From Capillidium heterosporum (Eukaryota > Entomophthoromycota > Entomophthoromycetes > Entomophthorales > Capillidiaceae), in NCBI GenBank assembly GCA_016630905.1, contig WBMQ01000003.1, positions 1,860,001 to 1,924,000 on the forward strand: a DNA stretch of 64,000 nt, in the 5' to 3' direction. Made by a program: the position numbers and the translations under genes. This document shows, piece by piece, positions 55,101 through 62,515 of this stretch (position 1 is the stretch's first letter; each line of letters starts with the position of its first letter). The notes under the pieces are model-generated. The model worked only from the letters and a program-made list of their open reading frames with translations, was not told the origin of the DNA and did not search any database.

Positions 55101-58100
55101 CTATCTCCCACCTTTCCCTTCTTCATAGAGCTTCTTGGTCTTGCAGTGAGGATTTATCAAGTAATACTGGTCCACCTTTTCTTTGCAGTTGTTGCAGTTC
55201 CGAGCTGGCACCCAGGAGTTTTCCACTTCGTCAAATCCTTTCCATTTGATCAAGAACCATAGCTTGTGGTAACGACTTTTGGCTGCTACGATTTTCTCAA
55301 CTTCGAACTCTCCAGGGGGTAATGCTTCTAAGAGATCGATTGGGGGCTGTTCGGCGGGCTTCGGAGAAGGTGTCAGTTGGCTCACGTGGAAGATATTGTG
55401 AACCTTGACGGTACTGGGCAGCTTTATTTTATAAACTAGCCTTGATTTTCGTTCCAGGATCTGGTATGGCCCATAACGTTTCCAGTCTAGTTTTTTCAAG
55501 GGTCTTTTGCTGCGTAGGTTGGGAGCGTCAATTAGTACCCAGTCTCCAGGCTTATAGACGGGTTCCTCCTGGTGACGTTGATCATAATATTTCTTATAGT
55601 ACTCTTGGCTGCGCTCTAGGCATCCTTTAAGCTGAGCTTGAACAGTAGCAATCTGGCGGATTCGCTCTTCTGCAGATGGAATCTGCTCTTTATAGGGTCG
55701 GCGGGTATTGAACTCTGGGTGAAATCCATAATTGGAATAGAACGGAGAGGTACCTATGCTCTGATGATATGAGTTGTTATAAGCAAATTCGGCTAATGGC
55801 AGGAGTTGGGACCAATCATCCTGCTGGTAGTTTACAAATCGTCTTAAGTAACCTTCGAGAGTGCGATTAGTTCTTTCGGTCTGACCATCTGTTTGGGGTC
55901 TAGCTGCTGTACTCAGCTTTAGGGTGATATTCAACAGTTTGCACACTCGGGACCAGAAAGCACTTACGAACTGGGGCCCTCGATCTGATACTACACTATG
56001 GGGGGTTCCATGCTTAGCGAAGACCTGATTAATAAATCTCTTAGCTGTCTCTTCTGCGGTGATGGATGACATTGGGATGAACAAAGCATATTTAGTCAGA
56101 CGATCGACAACTACCATGACATAACGGTAACCTTCTGAGCTGGGGAGCTCCCCAATAAAGTCGACTGTAAGCTCTGACCACGGCTTCGATGGTACTCCCA
56201 AGGGTTGCAGTAATCCCGAACTTTTTGTATTCCTCTCACGACAGCGTGCACAAACTAAGCAATTCTTTACATACTTCTCAACGTGGATCTTTAGTTGAGG
56301 CCAAAAGAACTCGCGTCGAATCAGATCCCAGGTCTTCTTCCCTCCTCCATGGCCAGCAATTGGATGGTCATGCTTCAGAGCCATTACTTCTGCCTGTAGC
56401 TCTGAAGTAGGGACTACACAGCGATGGTTGAAATATAGTAGGTCGTCATGTAATTCAAAGCCCTTTGGTACCCGTTCTTTTGCTTTCAATGCTAGGTAAT
56501 ATGGGTGAGTTTTGTGACTTTCCCTTATCCTTTCGAACAAGTCCGTAGGAGTACCTTCCTTAGAGAAGACGGCTCCCATAATGAATCTTTCAGGCCCTAA
56601 GAGGGTCGTAGTATTCACTAGGTCACGATACTTCAAGGCCTCCACTAGGTCAGGTCTCCTACTTAGTGCATCAGGTAAGACTTGCTTACTACCAGGTCGG
56701 TAGGTAATGAAGAACCGGTACTGGGCTACGAGTTGACTCCAACGGAATTGTCGTGGGGTCAGTTTCTGGGAAGTCTTGAAATATTCCAAGTTGCGGTGGT
56801 CTGAATACACCACAACGGGGTACTTACTACCAAGTAAGTACTGTTTCCAGTGGTCCAGGGCATCTAGAATAGCAAGGAGCTCTTTATCATATACTTCATA
56901 ATTGATCTGTGCAGCAATAAGCTTCCTAGCATGGTAGGCTACTGGTCTTAACCCTGTTCCATCCTGTTGGAGCAGCACTGCACCTAGCGCGTAATCGCTG
57001 GCATCTGTCTGAAGGAAGAACCGTTCCTCTACGTTAGGGGTTTGTAGGACTGGGGCCGTACATACCAATTTTCTTAGCAACTCAAACGAATGCTCACACT
57101 CAGGAGTCCAGTTAAGTGTTTTTGACGTGCCTGCCGTTAACGCTGTCAAGGGTAAAGCAATTTGAGAGTAGTTGGGTATGAAGCGGCGTGAGTAATTCAC
57201 AAATCCTAGGAAAGATCTGACGTCCTTTTTTGTCTTTGGGCGACTCCAATCTAAGACGGCTTGTACTTTGTCTGTAGAGATTTGAACTCCCTTATCACTA
57301 ATAAAGTAACCCAGAAACTCTGTTTCTGTTTGATGGAAGGTACACTTTTTGATCTTTAGGGGGAGCTGGTTGTCGTTGAAAATCTTCAATACAGTTTTGA
57401 CATGCTGGACATGCTCCTCTAGAGTGTTGCTAAAGATCAGTATATCATCCAAGTATGCTGTAACAAATGTATCCAGGTAGGGGAACAGGAGCTCGTTCAC
57501 CATGTTTTGAAAGGTCGCTGGAGCGTTAGTCAAGCCAAAAGGCATAACTACCCATTCAAATTGACCATAGCGACATTTGAATGAGGTCTTCCACTCATGG
57601 CCCGGGGCAATTCGAATCTGATGGTATGCATTGGGAAGGTCAAGTTTTGTAAAATACTTTTTCCCTTTGATTCGATCCAACAGTTCTTCTACGTTTGGGA
57701 TGGGGTACCGATTCTTAATTGTAATATCGTTTAGCATTCGGTAATCTACACTTAAGCGTCGAGTACCATCTGACTTACCCACAAACAACAAAGGAGCGCA
57801 CATCGGTGCCTTGCTTTCCCGTATGAATCCTTTGGCCAGTAAGTCATCAATGAATAGCTTCAACTCCTGCAATTGCTTTTCGGACATTGGGAACAGCTTG
57901 GGTGTTGGGAGTTTAGCATTAGGTATTAAGTCGATTGCATGATCATGTTTGGTGGGGACTCTCAGTCGGTTTTGATTTGAACTATCCCATACAAAGTGGA
58001 ACTGACGATACTCCTCAGGTGGAAGAGGGAGAGGATCATTGCTTCTAGTTACTGATTCGACTTCAGGTAGCAATGGAATGCTTATTGGTTCTTCTGGGGG

Positions 58101-58568
58101 AATTTCCAGTGAGTTGGGGTACTCATGGAGGCATTTGAACTCCTGGTCTTGGATATATAGGCTCTTCTGATCCCAATTAAAGGTAGGTTTTGTCTGGGTT
58201 ATCCAAGGTAGTCCTAATACGAGTGGGAATGACATGTTTTGTAGACAAATAGGGTCGATTGTATAGGCCGATGGGGGGTTTCCCTTAGGTGATGATAACG
58301 AGAAGGAGACTGTGGCTCGCTTGGTACTAGGGCTTAAGAGTGACCCTGTCAATCCCTGAAGCTTGGGGCCGAAGGGGTCCAGCGTGGTAACTATCGATGT
58401 GGCGTCTACCAGCTTCTGGGAAATTAAATTGTAAGTGGCTCCAGTGTCAATTAAAGCAAAGGTGTGGAAAGGAACTTCCAGTGCTAGTGTTACGGGGAGG
58501 AGTAGATGTTGATAGGGACTAGGGACAAAAGAGGTTGCTTGTACTTCGTAGGGGTCTAGCTTGCCCAA
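55101..58568 (-). CDS. pol: Pol polyprotein: protease, RT, RNase H, integrase, chromodomain
   Basis: 1,155 residues from the position where similarity starts (a TTG; there is no ATG here, and the frame is open 24 bases or more upstream, overlapping the gag end). Protease active site IDTGATYN near residue 41; RT with PFGLTNAPATFQ and YLDD at 372-375; RNase H with QTDASDYALGA (Asp522); integrase HHCC zinc site (H735, H740, C770, C773) and DDE residues Asp803, Asp862, Glu898; C-terminal chromodomain FEVEKIVAAKSRYHKLWFLI with KWKGFDEVENSWVP. This order defines a Ty3/Gypsy chromovirus. The chromodomain probably targets integration to modified histones. The C-terminus overlaps the polypurine tract, and the stop codon ends one base before the LTR. 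Confidence 0.95.
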   Translation of the reverse strand: MGKLDPYEVQATSFVPSPYQHLLLPVTLALEVPFHTFALIDTGATYNLISQKLVDATSIVTTLDPFGPKLQGLTGSLLSPSTKRATVSFSLSSPKGNPPSAYTIDPICLQNMSFPLVLGLPWITQTKPTFNWDQKSLYIQDQEFKCLHEYPNSLEIPPEEPISIPLLPEVESVTRSNDPLPLPPEEYRQFHFVWDSSNQNRLRVPTKHDHAIDLIPNAKLPTPKLFPMSEKQLQELKLFIDDLLAKGFIRESKAPMCAPLLFVGKSDGTRRLSVDYRMLNDITIKNRYPIPNVEELLDRIKGKKYFTKLDLPNAYHQIRIAPGHEWKTSFKCRYGQFEWVVMPFGLTNAPATFQNMVNELLFPYLDTFVTAYLDDILIFSNTLEEHVQHVKTVLKIFNDNQLPLKIKKCTFHQTETEFLGYFISDKGVQISTDKVQAVLDWSRPKTKKDVRSFLGFVNYSRRFIPNYSQIALPLTALTAGTSKTLNWTPECEHSFELLRKLVCTAPVLQTPNVEERFFLQTDASDYALGAVLLQQDGTGLRPVAYHARKLIAAQINYEVYDKELLAILDALDHWKQYLLGSKYPVVVYSDHRNLEYFKTSQKLTPRQFRWSQLVAQYRFFITYRPGSKQVLPDALSRRPDLVEALKYRDLVNTTTLLGPERFIMGAVFSKEGTPTDLFERIRESHKTHPYYLALKAKERVPKGFELHDDLLYFNHRCVVPTSELQAEVMALKHDHPIAGHGGGKKTWDLIRREFFWPQLKIHVEKYVKNCLVCARCRERNTKSSGLLQPLGVPSKPWSELTVDFIGELPSSEGYRYVMVVVDRLTKYALFIPMSSITAEETAKRFINQVFAKHGTPHSVVSDRGPQFVSAFWSRVCKLLNITLKLSTAARPQTDGQTERTNRTLEGYLRRFVNYQQDDWSQLLPLAEFAYNNSYHQSIGTSPFYSNYGFHPEFNTRRPYKEQIPSAEERIRQIATVQAQLKGCLERSQEYYKKYYDQRHQEEPVYKPGDWVLIDAPNLRSKRPLKKLDWKRYGPYQILERKSRLVYKIKLPSTVKVHNIFHVSQLTPSPKPAEQPPIDLLEALPPGEFEVEKIVAAKSRYHKLWFLIKWKGFDEVENSWVPARNCNNCKEKVDQYYLINPHCKTKKLYEEGKGGR
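55104..55121 (-). promoter_or_regulatory. Polypurine tract
   Basis: GAAGGGAAAGGTGGGAG on the coding strand, just before the pol TAG and the 3' LTR. It would prime plus-strand DNA synthesis. It is also translated as the last pol residues (EGKGGR). Confidence 0.85.
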
Positions 58569-58585
58569 GGCCAGAAGTACAGGGC

Positions 58586-60199
58586 TTATTGAAAACTTGG
58601 TGCTACCTCGTTATCATTACTCTTGGTGGGGCATTCGGTAATATTATGAACATTGGAGGCGCAATAGAAGCAAAGGCTATTATCTTTACGTCTTTGGATC
58701 TCCTCCTGGGACAACTTGGGTCGAGATTTTGGGAGCATTGCAAGAACCTTGGATCCGGTGTCCCCAGAGGTAGTGGCATGGCTGGAGCTTATGGCGGCAA
58801 TGACTTCAGATGGACTGTTATCTGGTGGGGCTCGCAGGTCTGCTACTTCGTATGTCTTTGGTGAGCTTGAAGAGAGACTGGGTTCCTGTTCTACACTCTC
58901 CTGGTTAGACAGTCGTGCGGTTTGAGTCATGGCCTCCAGTAAGGTTTTGGGAAACGGTAACAGGCGCATCTTTTCATACAAGGGTTGCTTGATGCTCTTC
59001 AAGTACAGGTCGATTTTCACTTGCTCATCATAAGGAGAAAGTTCAGCATATTCTAAGAATCTTAGGTTGAAATTGCTGGTCTTTTGGGCTCCTTGTCGAA
59101 GATCCAAGATCTTAGTGTACTCTCGTTCTGATGAACCAAAGAAGGTAAGAAAGCGTTCGGATACTTCTGCATAGGACAAGTTTTCCTGAGCAGTTACTCT
59201 GCCCATATTTTGGCTCCACGAGTGGGCTGGGCCTGATGTAGCAGCTAGCAAGTGAGTAATCTTATCCTCATCCCTAGTAATGGGAGGTTCTTGGGTATGA
59301 AAGTAGAGCCCAAGGTCTCGTAAGAAAGGGAGGATTAGGTGCTCTTCGCCATTGAACCGGGGGAATGGATGTTGCGCTACTGGAGGTTTGTGGATAACAT
59401 TAACCAGTTGAGTAGGATTAGCTTGAGTGAAGGTGGCTTGGTTAGCTACCGCACTCATAGCAGTGATGGCGTTATCTTCCAGTATGATTTTTGTCGGTAC
59501 AGTAGTCGTAGCTTCATTAACTGAGTTCATTCCTTGAACTTCGGCTAATTCTTCCACTTGTTTCTCTGTACCAGAGACCAACTGGTTTTGGGTAACTTGA
59601 TTAGAGGCGATCATTGGTAAGATATAGATGTGGTAGAGGCAAATTCCTAAGACAGTACATCCAGGGAGCAGGGCCGACAGAATCAGAGCATTGGAATGGG
59701 CTGGCATAGAGTCGGTTAGAGATCTTGACAAACTGTAAGGTCCAGGGAAATACCACTGGATCCAACTAATGATGGCATCATATTGCGAACTAATGACGTG
59801 GTGGGTGAGGAAAGCAAAGCTAACGCCCACCACTGCATTAGTAACAAAGGACTGGATTCTCCGGAGGGCAGGTCGGATCGCCAAGTAGAGGAGGTACACC
59901 ATAAGGAGTGCCCACACGACCGTAGTCACATCCCAGTTCCAAGAGGGGATAGAGGGGACATACGAAGGCTTGGGTGCGGACTGGGGCTGGACCGGAGGGG
60001 CCCCATCAGGTGAAGGTTGGGAAGCAGCCGGTGCTACCATATTGGGATCAAAGGTAGGGGTAGGCTGATAGGTTAACGTGGGCTCGAAAGGGTTGATCGT
60101 ATTAGTAATATTAATCGCCCAGAGGAGGTGAGATCCAAGGGTGGCAAGGATTGTTAACAGGTAATAAGAGGTAGGGAGGACAGGGGGATTAGACCACAT
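58586..60199 (-). CDS. gag: Gag with multi-membrane-segment N-terminus, starting in the LTR
   Basis: 537 residues. The ATG at 60199 lies inside the 5' LTR, after the LTR poly(A) signal. Residues 1-155 are LTR-encoded and the frame crosses the LTR end at 59734 without a stop. Hydrophobic segments: about 8-30 (YYLLTILATLGSHLLWA), 85-108 (TTVVWALLMVYLLYLA), 115-135 (NAVVGVSFAFLTHHVI) and 170-200 (ALILSALLPGCTVLGICLYH). A retrotransposon Gag capsid region follows (HPFPRFNGEE, then FHTQEPPITRDEDKITHLLA and LRFLEYAELSPYDEQVKIDL). A CX2CX4HX4C zinc knuckle, CFYCASNVHNITEC, lies near residue 510. The capsid and knuckle are standard. The membrane-like leader is not usual for Ty3/Gypsy Gag. The leader is conserved in the solo LTR at 3.2-4.3 kb, which argues that it is a real coding sequence. 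Confidence 0.88.
   Translation of the reverse strand: MWSNPPVLPTSYYLLTILATLGSHLLWAINITNTINPFEPTLTYQPTPTFDPNMVAPAASQPSPDGAPPVQPQSAPKPSYVPSIPSWNWDVTTVVWALLMVYLLYLAIRPALRRIQSFVTNAVVGVSFAFLTHHVISSQYDAIISWIQWYFPGPYSLSRSLTDSMPAHSNALILSALLPGCTVLGICLYHIYILPMIASNQVTQNQLVSGTEKQVEELAEVQGMNSVNEATTTVPTKIILEDNAITAMSAVANQATFTQANPTQLVNVIHKPPVAQHPFPRFNGEEHLILPFLRDLGLYFHTQEPPITRDEDKITHLLAATSGPAHSWSQNMGRVTAQENLSYAEVSERFLTFFGSSEREYTKILDLRQGAQKTSNFNLRFLEYAELSPYDEQVKIDLYLKSIKQPLYEKMRLLPFPKTLLEAMTQTARLSNQESVEQEPSLSSSSPKTYEVADLRAPPDNSPSEVIAAISSSHATTSGDTGSKVLAMLPKSRPKLSQEEIQRRKDNSLCFYCASNVHNITECPTKSNDNEVAPSFQ
58592..58595 (-). promoter_or_regulatory. Possible -1 frameshift site between gag and pol
   Basis: The gag frame ends AGT TTT CAA TAA. 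The pol frame is the -1 frame and overlaps gag by about 24 bases. The TTTT run lets a Phe tRNA slip back one base onto TTT just before the stop. It is not a classic heptamer, so this is inference. Reinitiation is an alternative. Confidence 0.35.
59722..59731 (-). promoter_or_regulatory. Primer-binding site for self-priming
   Basis: Two bases inside the LTR end, TTGTCAAGAT is perfectly complementary to ATCTTGACAA at 60349-60340, where the transcript should begin (about 30 bases after the TATA box). No match to the initiator-tRNA type PBS (TGGTA...) is seen. This is the layout of Tf1-type self-primed elements. Confidence 0.72.
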
Positions 60200-60243
60200 A
60201 GAAATACTATGCTGAAACAGGGAGATGAGTAAAGAGACAAGAC

Positions 60244-60249
60244 TTTATT
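60244..60249 (-). promoter_or_regulatory. LTR poly(A) signal, upstream of the gag start
   Basis: AATAAA on the minus strand. With the TATA box it brackets a short R region, leaving about 500 bases of U5, which encode the Gag leader. Confidence 0.6.
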
Positions 60250-60376
60250 CAAAACTAAGAAGCGAAAGCAGGCTGTCGCAACAGCTATGGCTAGGAAGTG
60301 GGGTGAGTAACAGCTATTAGAAAATAGCGAGGTGGAACGTTGTCAAGATACCAGCCTTTTAGTGGCACCTCAGGGG

Positions 60377-60384
60377 TTTAAATA
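60377..60384 (-). promoter_or_regulatory. LTR TATA box
   Basis: TATTTAAA on the minus strand, about 30 bases before the self-complementary RNA 5' end. The same box is kept in the A1 and A2 solo LTRs. Confidence 0.7.
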
Positions 60385-60669
60385 CCCTTTCGGTATCTTG
60401 GCAATACTTGCTGAATATCCGAATCCCGATATCAGAATGCTATGCTGGTAATAACTGGGGTTCCTAACTTATAGCCGAAGCTAAGAATATGGAAAAATAG
60501 TCAAGAATATCTAATAAGTAGAACAGATTTCTGTTCGAAACTAGATATAAATGGAAAGTAGAAAATCGAAGATTGGTAAGAGAAATAAAAAAATGGTGTG
60601 GTATACAAAGAAAGTTGGTCGATGACCTCATACTAGGAATTGTAACAATCAAGGTTGTTACACCTTACA

Positions 60670-60986
60670 CTATCCTTCCAGCCTCCTACTACCTTTTAAC
60701 AATCCTTGCTACCCTTGAATCACATCTTCTTTAGGCAATTAATGTTACTAATACTGTCTACTTCTTTGAACTAATGTTGACCTATCAACTAACCCTTACT
60801 TTTGATCCTAATACTATAGCACTAATAGTTGTACAACTACTACCTAGCTAGCCCTCTTTAGTTCAGCACTACTCTACTTTCTAGTTCCAACCTATCTCTT
60901 TAGTTCCCTCCTGAAACTAGAACTTGACTACTATTGTATAGGCACTTCTTATGTTATATCTCCTTTACTTGGCTGTCTGGCCTGCT
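60670..60986 (+). mobile_element. Old LTR of subfamily A1, right part
   Basis: Continues 51913-52497 after the nested insertions. It aligns with 3822-4138 of the A1 solo LTR, including the decayed gag leader (CTACCTTTTAACAATCCTTG). Substitutions are overwhelmingly C-to-T and G-to-A. It breaks at GGCCTGC, where the next element is inserted. Confidence 0.8.
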
Positions 60987-61827
60987 TGTAGGGAAGTCTC
61001 TCTAGGAGTGCAGGGCTAGGCTTAAAGTAAGCCAACATAGTGGTGATCACACCAATAAAACTAAAGAAGCTCAATGCCATTGCTTTAACAGCTGAGACTT
61101 TAGTGGCAATCTGAACCCAAAGTCAGTTCATAAAGACAAATGAGGCCACAGTTGTAATGAGGCCAAGGAGGGCAGTAATATCCATTGGGTTTTAGTACTT
61201 AATTCTGTCTAATTAGCTCTAATCCTAATTCAGAGCAATTCTAATCTGATGCTATTTTGTAAATCCTAAGCTAATCCTAAGCTATCCTTGATCCAACACT
61301 ATTCTGTATATCAACTTTAGGCTACTCTAAGTTGGCAATATTCTGGTTTAACTTTTGGCTAATTCAACAGTTACAGGAAATTGGGTCTAATTGGCATGCA
61401 GTGATTATAACAAAGAGAAATTGAAATATTTATTATGAGATAATCACTTGTCAAAAAGTTACACAAGTCAGAGGGGTTTATATAGGGGCAGGAAATGAGG
61501 ACAACAGGACAATGGAAATGCCAATGACTAGTCCTTCATTAGGCAGATGGTGTGTATACATCATGCTTTGAGGGTGGACCAGGAGAATCCATTAGTGACA
61601 TGTCATGATCTAATATGTTAATTGTTATTCAGTTCAAGCAGAGACTCTGCCTTTTTGCAATTAATTATTAAGTGACCAAGAACTAATCTATTGCAAGGTT
61701 GAAACAGTATTAAAGCTACAGTTCTCACAGCTAGAAGGGTTATCAAGCTGATTCTCTAGAGAAGCCATCTGAGGTTTTGTTACACTAACCCTAGCTGGTG
61801 AACATTCCTTGTAGATGTTTCCCAACA
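60987..61827. mobile_element. Element related to C, inserted in the old A1 LTR
   Basis: About 841 bases. Its right end, read inversely, is TGTTGGGAAACATCTACAAG, matching the left start of element C (TGTTGGGAAACGTCCACAAG). Its own left end (TGTAGGGAAG) is a weaker match. The block around 61385-61500 resembles 53800-53890 of element C. The flanks give no clear target duplication. Long inverted ends plus 5-bp duplications leave the class (LTR or TIR element) open. Confidence 0.6.
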
Positions 61828-62515
61828 GCTATAAATACAAGATGTATTTTATAAATAATAGTAAAGGTATACTATCTATAGTAGCTAAAGAGGATTCTTT
61901 ATCCTGAAAACTAATAGTAGGGTTTATCTATAATTTTGCTGAATAATAATGAAACTTGAAATATCTACTAAACTGATACTGCCAGTTTAATAATATAATA
62001 CCTTTTGTAAACCTTTACAGACCTGCATAGATATTTTACTTCAAAAGCCTTGTAAAAATCCTAAACCATTTAATAAGTAATAATATCGGTTTTTAATTCA
62101 GTACTTTATATCTCATGTAATGCCAATTATAAGCTTGCTTTGTAAATATTTAAAATCAGTTGATAGATATCAAGGAATTGGCTTTATATAGGTTACATCA
62201 ATATCTGCTGCTACTTTTACCAATTTAGAGATATTCAACTAATCTTAAAGATTTTTTAGTTGACCAAGTTTCCTTTCCATATCTAACTCTATTAACTTTT
62301 GCCACTATATTGGTACCACATAAGCTAATCGCTCCACATCTAAAGCCAAAGCTAAGATAATTTTGCTCAATCTCAACATAAATTATCGAACTGATGAATT
62401 TTCAAATCAAACTTGAACTCAGTTTGAAAATTTGATAAGCTTCCAGAACCTTCCAATTTCAATTTGTCAAGCTCCAAAATCAGAATTAGTTTTGCACCTA
62501 GTTCTTCAATTCAAA
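61828..62515. other. Intergenic; 5' flank of the SGT2 gene
   Basis: AT-rich with no gene. The continuation of the old A1 LTR expected after 61827 was not recognised. Confidence 0.35.

Larger units (their letters stand above)
54172..60662 (-). mobile_element. Intact Ty3/Gypsy chromovirus, 6,491 bp, recent insertion
   Basis: Full-length LTR retrotransposon in minus orientation with 5' LTR 59734-60662 and 3' LTR 54172-55100. Each LTR is 929 bases and they look identical wherever I compared them. The target duplication CCTTA is at 54167-54171 and 60663-60667. It carries open gag and pol frames, protease, RT, RNase H, integrase and a chromodomain in the Gypsy order. It sits inside element C, which sits inside an older LTR of a related subfamily. 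Its open frames and LTR identity suggest it was active recently and may still be. Confidence 0.95.
59734..60662 (-). repeat. 5' LTR of the Gypsy element
   Basis: 929 bases. In the sense direction it holds a terminal palindrome TGTAACAA/TTGTTACA (60662-60641), a GAACAG/CTGTTC hairpin (about 60525-60540), TATTTAAA (60384-60377), the predicted RNA start with ATCTTGACAA (60349-60340), AATAAA (60249-60244), and the gag ATG at 60199. Confidence 0.95.
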
